NCBI RefSeq assembly: GCF_000720175.1
Contig: NZ_JOIX01000069.1
Coordinates: 1 to 39,503, forward strand
DNA from: Streptomyces sp. NRRL S-337
GTDB taxonomy: Bacteria; Actinomycetota; Actinomycetes; Streptomycetales; Streptomycetaceae
DNA length: 39,503 bases
Direction of reading: 5' to 3'
The notes beneath the pieces were generated by a model. It saw nothing but the letters and a program-made list of their open reading frames with translations, was not told where the DNA came from and ran no database searches. Position 1 is the first letter of the stretch. Each line of letters starts with the position of its first letter. The position numbers and the translations under genes were made by a program. This document shows, one piece after another, positions 16,840 through 24,920 of this stretch.

Positions 16840-17060
16840 GTCGCTGAGCCTGGTCACTGAGCCTCGTCATTGAGCTTCGTCGCTGAGTTCGTCGCTGAGT
16901 TCGTCACTGAGTTCGTCACTGAGCTCGTCGCCGAAAAAATTTCGCCGGTCGGCCACGTCAGTCAGATACGGCGGTCAGATACGGCGGTCAGCGTGCCCGT
17001 CGGTCACTCATGCTCGTCGGTCGCTCATGCTCGTCCGTCAGTCATGCTCGTCAGCCATGC
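16840..17060. repeat. 12-13-bp and 17-bp tandem repeats between convergent genes
   Basis: From about 16840 to 16932 there are seven copies of a 12-13-base unit with the core GTCRCTGAGYTC. From 16998 to 17060 there are three and a half copies of a 17-base unit, CGTCGGTCACTCATGCT and variants. A short CAGATACGGCGGT duplication lies between them, and an AT-rich CGAAAAAATTTCG sits at about 16932. Together with the terminator these fill the 326 bases between genes; no gene is seen. Confidence 0.8.
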
Positions 17061-17113
17061 AAGTGAGCCTTGTGACGTGCTACTCGGCGGGCGGCGCTCC
17101 CGTCGCCGGCACG

Positions 17114-18550
17114 TCAGCCGCAGTCGCAGCAGCTGCAGCAGTCACAGCAGTCGCATCCGCTGCAGGGATCACAGCAGTCGCATCCGCTACAGGGATCACA
17201 GCTGTCGCAGCAATCGCAGTCCTGGCAGCATCCCTCGCGCTTCTTGCGTGACCAGGCACCCTCGTACTCCTCCGCGCAGCACACCTTGCAGGTGCAGCAC
17301 AGCCCGATGGCCACCGCGCAGCCCGCGAAGAAACCCCGGGGCTTCTTCGGCTGGTGCGGGAAGTGCGGCAGGCCACCGCCGTCCCCGCCGTTGCCGCCGC
17401 CACCGTGCCCTCCGCCGTAGCCGCCGCCATGACCGCCGGGCGGCACCGATCCCCCCGCGTAAGGGTTCTGCCCGTAAGGATCCTGCGCATAAGGGTTCTG
17501 CGGGGCGTTCAGATACGGCCCCTGGGCGTACGGCCCCCCGGCCGGCGCCTGACCGTATTGCGGAGGCTGACCACCGTACTGCGGCGGCTGGCCGTACTGC
17601 GGCGGCTGGCCGTACTGCGGCGGCTGGCCGTACGGAGTCTGCTGGCCGGGTCCGCCCTGATGCGGGTGGGAGGCATGCCCCTGGTGGGAGCAGGCCGCGG
17701 TGCCGAAGGCGCGGTCCACCGACCGCCGCAGTTCGTGCACCAGCAGCACGTGCACCAGGGCGGAATCGGTGAACTCCACGTCACGCAGGGCGAGGCGGAT
17801 GCCGTGCAGCGCGTCGTCGCAGAGCCGGCGGGCGTCGGCGGTGCTCGCGCCGGTCGCGGTGAGCGGGTTCCAGGCGCCCTCGGCGGCGTCCGCGGCCCGG
17901 TCCTCCACGGCGTCGAGAAGGTGCGCCAGCCGCCCGAAGAGCCGGCCGGCCTCCGCCAGTGGCGCGGCGTTTCCGGGTCGGCCGGCGAGTACGGCGGTGT
18001 GGGCGAAGGCGGCGGCGGTCGCGGTCTCGGTCGGTTCGGTGATGACCGTCAACGGCGTGCCCGGTCCGGCCAGTTGCTCGATGGCCGGCTGGCGGTCGAC
18101 CGCGTCAACGAGCACGGAGGTGTCGAAGCCGAGGGTGGCGCCGGTGCGGGCTCCGGCCCGGTCCCAGCCGGCGGCGACCCGGCGCGCGGCGGCGGCCACC
18201 GGGCGGCGGCGCAGCAGACCGTTCCGGTCGGCGACGTGGTCGCGTATCTTCGCCGAGGCGAGCACGAGGGACACCGAGGCGGCGAGCCGTGCGCCCTCGC
18301 CCTGCGCCACCGAGGCGGTGCGCATGCCGCGGAGCGGGCAGGGCCCGGCGGTGCGCCGGCCGGCCTCCGTGCGTCCGGCCTGCGCGTCCGTCAGGACGGA
18401 GACGATCAGCCCGTCGTAGTTGGTGACGACCCGGGCGAACTGGCCGTGGTCGCCGCGCAGCGCGAGGCACAGACCGCAGAGGTGAGCCATCCATTCGGCC
18501 TTGAGCCCTTGGGACAGGCGATGGCTGCAGGGCCTGACGATTCCGAACAT
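17114..18550 (-). CDS. DUF5685-family protein with cysteine-rich C-terminal tail
   Basis: This 478-residue protein opens MFGIVRPCSHRL and WMAHLCGLCLALRGDHGQ, then NYDGLIVSVLTDAQ and RTAGPCPLRGM, which I recognise as the DUF5685 pattern; function is unknown. Residues 1-300 are mostly helical. Residues 300-385 are repetitive P/Q/Y/G (copies of GQPPQY, then PYAQDPYGQNPYAGG), followed by a glycine-rich stretch. The last 75 residues hold 25 cysteines, ending in a 27-base duplication that encodes DPCSGCDCC twice and then DCCSCCDCG. The tail could bind metal or be modified. A possible -10 (TACGAT, minus strand, 18612-18617) lies about 60 bases upstream of the ATG, which follows a GGGGG-containing ribosome site. 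It converges with the VWA operon. Confidence 0.8.
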   Translation of the reverse strand: MFGIVRPCSHRLSQGLKAEWMAHLCGLCLALRGDHGQFARVVTNYDGLIVSVLTDAQAGRTEAGRRTAGPCPLRGMRTASVAQGEGARLAASVSLVLASAKIRDHVADRNGLLRRRPVAAAARRVAAGWDRAGARTGATLGFDTSVLVDAVDRQPAIEQLAGPGTPLTVITEPTETATAAAFAHTAVLAGRPGNAAPLAEAGRLFGRLAHLLDAVEDRAADAAEGAWNPLTATGASTADARRLCDDALHGIRLALRDVEFTDSALVHVLLVHELRRSVDRAFGTAACSHQGHASHPHQGGPGQQTPYGQPPQYGQPPQYGQPPQYGGQPPQYGQAPAGGPYAQGPYLNAPQNPYAQDPYGQNPYAGGSVPPGGHGGGYGGGHGGGGNGGDGGGLPHFPHQPKKPRGFFAGCAVAIGLCCTCKVCCAEEYEGAWSRKKREGCCQDCDCCDSCDPCSGCDCCDPCSGCDCCDCCSCCDCG

Positions 18551-18940
18551 GTGCGATCCCCCGTGAGACGTCGGACGGTGCCGGCGCGGCGCGCGACGGC
18601 AACGGCTGAAGATCGTACCGATCCGACCGCTGACCTGGGGACACCCCCCGGGGAGGGCCGCTTCGGTCAGGTGGTGTGCGGGCGGATACGGAGTCGAGCC
18701 GGGCCGCCCGGTGCGTGAGGTCGTAGGGGGCGAGGGGGGCGCCTGGCCTGGACGGACCGCCGGCCACCCGGCCCGCCCCGGGACCGAGCCCGTCACCTCC
18801 CGGGGGGCATCGGGCGATCGTAGGCCACCCGCGCCACCCCGGGGGCGGGCCGTTCGCCGCCCCAACGGGCAATGCGCCGCGCCCAGTTAGGCGTGGGACC
18901 GGGACGGCCCGTTCGTCGCGCTACGTCCGGGACGGCGTGG
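18551..18940. other. Intergenic region
   Basis: These 390 bases lie between the DUF5685 gene and a small membrane-protein gene, both on the minus strand. Apart from the possible -10 TACGAT at 18612-18617 and several G-runs and C-runs (for example near 18640-18655 and 18813-18820), I see no gene, clear hairpin or RNA. Confidence 0.5.
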
Positions 18941-19213
18941 TCACCGCTTGTCCGTGGCGGGGACCAGCACCATCCAGTCGTCCTTGCCCTCTTCCTCGTG
19001 CAGGTAGCCGATCATGGTGGGGTGCGGCCCCGGATAGGCCGGGCCCTCGTTCCGCACCCCGGAGGCGCTGCTGGCGTCCGTGCGCCCGAGAAGCACCGCC
19101 AGGGCGAGGAAGGGCAGTACGGCCACCGAGAGCGCTATACCCGTGCTCCCGCTCCCACCCCTGCTCCTGGTCTTCGGTCTCACAACTTCCCCCGTGTCCG
19201 CGTGCTGTGCCAC
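18941..19213 (-). CDS. Small single-span membrane protein
   Basis: This is a 90-residue protein when read from GTG at 19213. GAGGAA lies nine bases before that GTG, whereas an in-frame ATG at 19231 has no ribosome site. A basic N-terminus (RPKTRSRGG) precedes one transmembrane helix (GIALSVAVLPFLALAVLLG) at about residues 23-42. A hydrophilic C-terminal part follows (PHPTMIGYLHEEEGKDDWMV), probably outside the cell. I do not recognise the family, and no partner is implied by the neighbours. Moderate confidence rests on the ribosome site, the clean helix and a positive-inside charge pattern. Confidence 0.6.
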   Translation of the reverse strand: MAQHADTGEVVRPKTRSRGGSGSTGIALSVAVLPFLALAVLLGRTDASSASGVRNEGPAYPGPHPTMIGYLHEEEGKDDWMVLVPATDKR

Positions 19214-19379
19214 CTGGGCATCTTCCTCCATGCCGCTGTGCGGTACGCCGCCGGGGTCTCACAGAGGGAAGCAATCGCAGGCTGCTCGGCGGCCGGATCG
19301 ACTCCCGGCGCATCGTCCTGACACATAGCCCTGCCAGACCGGCCTGGCGCATCGTCCTGACAGACCGGCCTGACAGATC

Positions 19380-19400
19380 GCCCTGACGGCTCGTCAGGGC
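19380..19400. terminator. Hairpin spanning the phosphatase stop codon
   Basis: GCCCTGACG and CGTCAGGGC form a perfect 9-bp stem with loop GCT. The stem includes the TGA stop of the minus-strand phosphatase gene (19394-19396), so it may end its transcript. The bases just beyond (19300-19380) contain short copies of CATCGTCCTGACA and AGACCGGCCTG. Confidence 0.5.
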
Positions 19401-20740
19401 TCGGCGGGTTCCTCCGGGGCCGGGGGTTCCGGGTGGCGGCGGATCCGGGCGGCGAGGACGGCGACGTCGTCCTCGGCGTGCAGGCCGTCGAGGTGGTCGA
19501 GGACCTCGTCGAGGACCTGCTCGACGTCGGCTCCGGCGGGGAGGTGGAGGCGGGAGAGCCGGGAGAGCGAGGTGTCGATGTCCTCGCCGCGGCGTTCGAC
19601 CAGGCCGTCGGTGAACATCAGCAGGGTGTCGTCGGGGGTGAGGGTGCGGGTGATCTGTTCGTAGCCGCCGGCGCCGGTGCCCAGGGGCGGGCCGACGGGG
19701 ACCTGGAGGAGGTCGGCGGTGCCGTCGCCGCCGAAGACCACCGGGGAGAGGTGGCCGGCGCTGGCGAACGCGGCGATGCTGCGGGCCGGGTCCACCCGGG
19801 CGAGCAGGCAGGTCGCCGGGCGGCGGGACTCGTCCTCGGCCACCGCGGTGTCGAGCTGACGAAGGACGCGGTGGGGCGGCAGGTCGGTCGAGGCGACGTA
19901 GCGGAGGCTGGAGCGGTAGGCGTTCATGTCGACCGCGGCGTCGAGTCCGTGGCCCATGACGTCGCCCATCACGAGCAGGGTGCGCCCGTAGTGCAACCGG
20001 ACGGTTTCGAACCAGTCGCCGCCGACCAGTGCGCTGCTGCCGGAGGGGAGGTAGCGGGTGGCGAGTTCGAGGTTGGGGTGCGGGCGGCCCGGTTCGGCAA
20101 GCAGCGCCCGTTGGAGGTCCATCGCGGTGCGCTGCACCGAGGAGTGCCGACGGGCGTGGGCGAGATGGGCGGCCGCCAGGCGGGCCGCGTGCAGGACGGT
20201 GGCGGTCTCGTCCTCGGTGAAGCTGCCGCCGGCGCGGAGGACGAGCAGTACGCCGTGGCCGCGGCCCTGGGTGGACAGCGGCACCGCGAGGGCCTGGGCG
20301 GACATCCCGCCGGAGAGGACGGCCCGGGCGGTGACGGGGCGGTCCTCGGCCAGGGCGCGCAGGAGGGGGGAGCCGCCTTCCGGGCCTTCGGGGCTCGCGG
20401 GACTCGCAGCGCCCTCGGGGCTTTCGGGGCTCGCGGGGCCTTCCGGGGCGTCGCCGGGGAAGCGGGCTTCGAGCACCTTGACCAGGCCGGCCGAGGCCAC
20501 CCGGCGGAGCGCGGGGGCCTCGGCGGGCCGGTGGGCCGCGGTGGCGTCCTCGGGGAGGAGTTCCACCGCGGCGGCGTCGCCGATGTGCTGGCACAGGAAA
20601 CGGGACAGCTCGGTGCAGGTCGTCCGGGCGTCGAGGGTGGTGCCGATGCGCTCGGCGGCTTCCTCCGTGGTGCGCAGCCGGGCCCGTAGGCGGGTGTCCT
20701 CGGCGTCCCGGCCCGCGTCGTCCGAGCGGTCCCGGTTCAT
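19394..20740 (-). CDS. GAF-PP2C (SpoIIE-type) phosphatase
   Basis: This is a 448-residue protein. Residues 20-190 form a GAF-type sensor (AERIGTTLDARTTCTELSRF, then AVPLSTQGRGHGVLLVL), interrupted at about 93-118 by a Pro/Glu/Ser/Gly repeat (EGPASPESPEGAASPASPEG). Residues 205-430 are the PP2C domain with VGGDWFETV, GDVMGHGLDAA, SAGHLSPVV, MFTDGLVERRGE and HAEDDVAVLAARI intact. Start: ATG at 20740 with GGAGG eight bases before it. An in-frame GTG at 20749 sits on that ribosome site. It should dephosphorylate a STAS-type regulator. No cognate anti-sigma gene lies beside it. It is simpler than the other three phosphatases of the window, having neither PAS nor ATPase domain. Confidence 0.9.
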   Translation of the reverse strand: MNRDRSDDAGRDAEDTRLRARLRTTEEAAERIGTTLDARTTCTELSRFLCQHIGDAAAVELLPEDATAAHRPAEAPALRRVASAGLVKVLEARFPGDAPEGPASPESPEGAASPASPEGPEGGSPLLRALAEDRPVTARAVLSGGMSAQALAVPLSTQGRGHGVLLVLRAGGSFTEDETATVLHAARLAAAHLAHARRHSSVQRTAMDLQRALLAEPGRPHPNLELATRYLPSGSSALVGGDWFETVRLHYGRTLLVMGDVMGHGLDAAVDMNAYRSSLRYVASTDLPPHRVLRQLDTAVAEDESRRPATCLLARVDPARSIAAFASAGHLSPVVFGGDGTADLLQVPVGPPLGTGAGGYEQITRTLTPDDTLLMFTDGLVERRGEDIDTSLSRLSRLHLPAGADVEQVLDEVLDHLDGLHAEDDVAVLAARIRRHPEPPAPEEPAEP

Positions 20741-20847
20741 GGCGGCCACCTCCAGGGCGCTGCGCCCGCTACGGGCGGGTTTGCTGGTGTTGCACCCATA
20801 TCACCAGCGGGACCGGATCCCGGTCCGGCGCGGCGGCCGCGGCGGGG

Positions 20848-21681
20848 TCAGTTGAGGATGCCCATGCCCAGCAGGCCGAAGAGGAGGGCGCCGATGAGGA
20901 TGCGGTAGACGACGAAGGAGTTGAAGGAGTGCTTGGCGACGAACTTCAGCAGCCAGGCGATCGAGGCGTAGGCGACGACGAAGGAGACGACGGTGCCGAC
21001 GGCCAGCGGGGCGATCGCGGCGCCGGAGCCGATGGCGTCCTTGAGTTCGTAGATCCCCGCGCCGGTGAGGGCCGGGATGCCAAGGAAGAAGGACAGCCGG
21101 GTGGCGGCGACCCGCTCCAGGTCGAGGATGAGCGCGGTGGACATGGTCGCGCCCGAGCGGGAGAAGCCGGGGAAGAGCAGCGCGAGGATCTGCGAGCAGC
21201 CGACCCACATGGCGTCCTTGAGGGAGGTGTCGTCCTCACCGCGCTTGTGGCGGCCCATCTGGTCGGCGGCCCACATGACGCCACTGCCGACGATCAGTGA
21301 GCCGGCCACCACCCACAGCGAGGCGAGCGGACCCTCGATCAGGGGCTTGGCCGCCAGGCCGACGACGACGATCGGGAGGGTGGCGAAGATCACCCACCAG
21401 GCGAACTTGTAGTCGTGGTGGTAGCGCTCCTCCTTGTTGGCCAGCCCGCGGAACCACGCGCCCACGATGCGCACGATGTCCTTGCCGAAGTAGACGAGCG
21501 CGGCGGCGATCGCGCCGACCTGGATGACGGCGGAGAAGCCGACGACGGCCTTGTCGTCGACGGGGATGCCCATCAGCCCCTCGGTGATCTTGAGGTGGCC
21601 GGTGGAGGAGACGGGGAGGAATTCCGTCACCCCCTCCACGGCTCCGAGGACGACGGCTTGGCCGATGCTGATCGCGCTCAT
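20848..21681 (-). CDS. uppP: Undecaprenyl-diphosphatase UppP (BacA)
   Basis: This 277-residue integral membrane enzyme removes a phosphate from undecaprenyl diphosphate to recycle the lipid carrier for peptidoglycan and other envelope polymers, and overproduction of the family gives bacitracin resistance. Both active-site segments are present: LGAVEGVTEFLPVSSTGHL near the N-terminus and ILALLFPGFSRSGATMST in the middle. About eight membrane helices are visible, and the length matches the family. The ATG at 21681 begins MSAISIGQAVV; an ATG three codons earlier (MDPMSAIS) is possible, and both have only a weak GAGAA ribosome site. It is transcribed away from the acyltransferase gene. Actinobacteria often carry more than one copy, so this need not be the only one. 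Confidence 0.96.
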   Translation of the reverse strand: MSAISIGQAVVLGAVEGVTEFLPVSSTGHLKITEGLMGIPVDDKAVVGFSAVIQVGAIAAALVYFGKDIVRIVGAWFRGLANKEERYHHDYKFAWWVIFATLPIVVVGLAAKPLIEGPLASLWVVAGSLIVGSGVMWAADQMGRHKRGEDDTSLKDAMWVGCSQILALLFPGFSRSGATMSTALILDLERVAATRLSFFLGIPALTGAGIYELKDAIGSGAAIAPLAVGTVVSFVVAYASIAWLLKFVAKHSFNSFVVYRILIGALLFGLLGMGILN

Positions 21682-21882
21682 GGGATCCATTTCTCGGGAC
21701 GGGTGGACGGTGGGCGCAGGCACGCCTCGGCGCGTGGGGCGGGTCTGGTGGATCGGCCTGGCCGACCCGGACGACACGCCTGGCGCGATGAGTGACTTTA
21801 CTGGGGTTTCGTCGTCGGGCCGACGGGAAGGCCCCCGCGGGCCGGCTGAGCGGACCGGGATGCGCGGTGCCTGCCCGGGCCC

Positions 21883-21915
21883 CTACAGTGCGGGACGGTC
21901 TACAACACTGTAGAC
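21883..21915. promoter_or_regulatory. Palindromic operator upstream of acyltransferase gene
   Basis: GTCTACA-ACAC-TGTAGAC (21898-21915) is a perfect 7-bp inverted repeat. A second half site CTACAGTG (21883-21890) is the exact complement of CACTGTAG inside it (21906-21913). Such paired TACA/TGTA sites recall BlaI-, CopY- or GntR-class operators; the cognate repressor is not in the window. Confidence 0.5.
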
Positions 21916-21936
21916 GACCGAGGGGAGGAACGATCC

Positions 21937-23100
21937 ATGACCGCGGCCCCGCTCCGCCGCCGCTCCACCACCGCTTCCGCGCGCGCCCCCGCCCCCGCCG
22001 TGCCCCAGGGCACGCCCCCGGCCGCGGACAACACCGGCGACACCCGGCGCGACGCCTACTTCGACAATGCCAAGTACCTGGCCATCGTATGGGTGGCGAT
22101 CGGCCACGCCTGGGAGCCGTTCTACGCCGGAAGCCGGACCTCGGCCGCGCTCTACCTCGTTCTCTACGCCTTCCACATGCCGGCGTTCATCGTCATCTCC
22201 GGCTATTTTTCCCGGAGTTTCACTTTCCGCCCGGACCAGCTGCAGCGACTGGTCACCGGCATCGCCGTCCCCTATGTCCTATTCCGGACGGCTTACGCCC
22301 TGTTCCGGTACGCGGCCGGCGATCAGCCGGACCTCACGGTCGGCCTGCTGGATCCGTGGTTCCTCACCTGGTTCCTGCCGGCGCTGTTCATCTGGCGGCT
22401 CACCGCCCCGCTGTGGCGGATCATCCGCCTGCCGGTGCCGGTGGCCCTGATGATCGCCGCGCTCGCCTCGGCCTCCCCGGAGATCGGCAGCGATCTCGAT
22501 CTCCAACGGGTGCTGCAGTTCCTGCCGTTCTTCGTGCTGGGCCTGTGCCTCACCCCCGAGCACTTCCGCCGGCTGCGCCGCCGGGCGGTGCGGATCGCGG
22601 CCGTGCCCGTGGTGCTGGGTGCGACCGCGTTCGCGTACTGGGCCGTGCCGCGGATGAACGACGCGTGGTTCTACCACACCGACAGCGCCCGGACGCTGGG
22701 GGCGCCGTGGTGGGGCGGCATGCTGATGCAGCTGGCCACGTTCGGCTGCTCGCTGGTCCTGACCGCCTGCTTCCTCGCCTGGGTGCCGGGCCGCCGGATG
22801 TGGTGCACCACCCTGGGCGCCGGCACCCTCTACGGCTATCTGCTGCACGGGTTCCTGGCCAAGGGCTCGCGCTGGTGGCACTGGTACGACGCGGCCTGGG
22901 TCGGTACCCCGTGGGGCCACGTCGTGGTGACGCTGATCGCCGCCGTGGTGGTCACGCTGCTGTGCACCCCGCCCGTGCGGCGGGTCTTCCGGTTCGCGGT
23001 GGAACCGCGGATGCGCTGGGCCTTCCGACAGGCGCCCCGCGGCCGCGAAGCTCCCGGCGGGGAGCAGCAGTACTGTTGGCGTGGCTCATACGTGCCGTAG
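21937..23100 (+). CDS. Acyltransferase-3 family membrane protein
   Basis: This 387-residue protein has an N-terminal basic/alanine/proline tail followed by about ten membrane helices. The start of the Acyl_transf_3 domain is clear: DAYFDNAKYLAIVWVAIGHA, with the conserved histidine, and FHMPAFIVISGYFSRSF. Later come WFLTWFLPALFIWRL and LYGYLLHGFLAKG. Family members move acyl groups onto carbohydrates or other envelope molecules across the membrane. Some Streptomyces members act in antibiotic or glycolipid modification; the acceptor is unknown here. The ATG has GGGAGGAACG well placed before it. The palindromic site just upstream suggests specific repression. A PucR gene follows about 110 bases later on the same strand. 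Confidence 0.85.
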   Translation: MTAAPLRRRSTTASARAPAPAVPQGTPPAADNTGDTRRDAYFDNAKYLAIVWVAIGHAWEPFYAGSRTSAALYLVLYAFHMPAFIVISGYFSRSFTFRPDQLQRLVTGIAVPYVLFRTAYALFRYAAGDQPDLTVGLLDPWFLTWFLPALFIWRLTAPLWRIIRLPVPVALMIAALASASPEIGSDLDLQRVLQFLPFFVLGLCLTPEHFRRLRRRAVRIAAVPVVLGATAFAYWAVPRMNDAWFYHTDSARTLGAPWWGGMLMQLATFGCSLVLTACFLAWVPGRRMWCTTLGAGTLYGYLLHGFLAKGSRWWHWYDAAWVGTPWGHVVVTLIAAVVVTLLCTPPVRRVFRFAVEPRMRWAFRQAPRGREAPGGEQQYCWRGSYVP

Positions 23101-23208
23101 CAGCCCCGACTTTGGCCGACCGGCTGCTTGGCGGCCGGGATCGTATGCGCCATGAGAGGGCCTGCGCCGTCCGGCCCGGGCCGAACCGACCCAGCAGAGG
23201 CGCCGATC

Positions 23209-24837
23209 ATGGACACAGCCGCGGCGGCATCGCCACCCCGAACCGGCATCAGCCTGCGCCAGCTGCTGATGTCGCTGGGCGAGCCGCTGGTCGAGCTGCA
23301 GGCGGCGCCCGCCGGGCTGGACGTCGAGATCCGCAGCGTCGCCCTGCTCGACCCCGAGGATCCGCCGCTGGCCCGCCCCGGCGAGCTGATCCTCGCCATA
23401 GGCGCCCGCGGCCGCGCCGCGTTCCCCGCGCTGCGGGCCGGTGGGCGCGACGGGGCGGCCGCGGTCGCGGTCAAGCTCGACGCCCCGGGGCAGGCGGCGG
23501 CGCTCAGCGAGACCGCCGTCGAGGCCGGGATCGCGCTGCTGTCCGTCCGCAGTGAGGCACGCTGGGAGCAGATCGACGCACTGGCCCGGGCGGCCCTGGA
23601 GAGCTCGCCGCCGGGGCTGCCCGGAGCAGGCGACGAGGAGGGCGACCTGTATTCGCTCGCCCAGACCACCGCCGTCCTCACCGGCGGCATCGTCAGTATC
23701 GAGGACACCGCGAACCGCGTGCTGGCGTACTCCCGCTCCACCGACTCCGACGAGGTCGACGATCTGCGGCGGCTGTCCATCCTGGGCTGGCACGGCCCCG
23801 AGGCGTATCTGGCCCGGCTCCGGAAGTGGGGGGTCTTCCAGCGGCTGCGCGCCTCCGACGAGGTGATCCGCATCGACAGCCATCCGGAGCTGGGCATCCG
23901 CGCCCGGCTCGCGGTGGCGATCCGGTCCGGGGAGCGGCAGCTGGGCACCATCTGGGTGCAGGAGGGCTCGACGCCGCTGACCGACCACTGCGACCAGGCG
24001 CTGCTGGGCGCGGCCCGGGTGGCCGCACAGCATCTCGTGCGCCGCCGCCGGGAGCTCTCAGCGGACCTCACGCTGACCCGCACCCTGGCGGCCGGGCTGC
24101 TGGAGGGCACCACCGGGCCGCAGCCGCTCGCCTCCCACCTGGGCCTCGACGCCGCCCGCCCGGCGGCCGTCCTGGGCTTCTCCTACGGGACCGAGGCCCC
24201 GCCGCCGGAACTGGCCCGCGCCGAGGTCGGCAATCTGGTCTCGGTGCACACCGCCGCCCGGCACCGCAGCGCCCTGGTCACCCAGGCCGACTCCCGGATC
24301 TATGTGCTGCTGCCGCAGCTCCCGCGCAGCATCGACCTCGGCACCCTGCGCTGCTGGGGTCAGGAGATCACCGACGCGGTCCGTCGCCACCTGGGGCTGT
24401 CGTTGCGCGGCTCGGTCGGCTGCATCGTGCCGGCGCTCGGCGAGGTCCCGGAGTCGCGGCGGGAGGCGGACCGGATCCTGGACGCCATGGTGAGCGTGGG
24501 CGTCGCCACCACGGTCGCCGCGCTGCCGGACATCCAGGCGGAGGTGCTGGTCAGCGAGGTGCTGACGCTGCTCGCCAGCCATCCGGAGATGCGTGATCCG
24601 CGGCTGACCGCGCTGGTCGCGCACGACAGCCGCAACCAGGGTCAGCTGGCCGAGACCGTGCTCGCCTATCTGAACGCCTTCGGCGACGTCCGGGCCGCCG
24701 CCGCCCAGCTGCACGTGCACCCCAACACCCTCCGCTACCGGATCCGGCGGGCCGAGGAGCTGACCGGCCTCGACCTCGGCCGCCCCGACCAGCGCCTGCT
24801 GGCCATGCTGCAGCTGCGGCTGCCGCCGGCCCCCTGA
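23209..24837 (+). CDS. PucR-family transcriptional regulator
   Basis: This is a protein of about 542 residues. Residues 1-150 form a PucR-type N-terminal domain (ISLRQLLMSLGEPLVELQAA, then GELILAIGARGR). The middle is a sensor region of unknown ligand (ILGWHGPEAYLARLRKWGVF and LGTIWVQEG). The C-terminus carries the PucR helix-turn-helix: TVLAYLNAFGDVRAAAAQLH followed by VHPNTLRYRIRRAEELTG. PucR proteins regulate purine, amino-acid or secondary metabolism; no purine gene is nearby, so the target is open. The ATG at 23209 has GCAGAGG eight bases before it. An in-frame ATG at 23152 is possible but has no ribosome site. It is followed, after 83 bases, by a multidomain phosphatase. Confidence 0.88.
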   Translation: MDTAAAASPPRTGISLRQLLMSLGEPLVELQAAPAGLDVEIRSVALLDPEDPPLARPGELILAIGARGRAAFPALRAGGRDGAAAVAVKLDAPGQAAALSETAVEAGIALLSVRSEARWEQIDALARAALESSPPGLPGAGDEEGDLYSLAQTTAVLTGGIVSIEDTANRVLAYSRSTDSDEVDDLRRLSILGWHGPEAYLARLRKWGVFQRLRASDEVIRIDSHPELGIRARLAVAIRSGERQLGTIWVQEGSTPLTDHCDQALLGAARVAAQHLVRRRRELSADLTLTRTLAAGLLEGTTGPQPLASHLGLDAARPAAVLGFSYGTEAPPPELARAEVGNLVSVHTAARHRSALVTQADSRIYVLLPQLPRSIDLGTLRCWGQEITDAVRRHLGLSLRGSVGCIVPALGEVPESRREADRILDAMVSVGVATTVAALPDIQAEVLVSEVLTLLASHPEMRDPRLTALVAHDSRNQGQLAETVLAYLNAFGDVRAAAAQLHVHPNTLRYRIRRAEELTGLDLGRPDQRLLAMLQLRLPPAP

Positions 24838-24877
24838 TCCGTCACCGAGTGCAGCGGCTGTCGGTCGGTAAAACTCC

Positions 24878-24902
24878 TAGACTGGCCGAGATGCTCCCTT
24901 GA
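24878..24902 (+). promoter_or_regulatory. Possible promoter with three-codon leader ORF
   Basis: TAGACT (24878-24883) is followed after seven bases by ATG CTC CCT TGA (24891-24902). If transcription starts there, the mRNA would begin with a three-codon open frame before the phosphatase gene at 24921. Chance occurrence is quite possible. Confidence 0.25.
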
Positions 24903-24920
24903 GCCGACGGACTGGCGATC

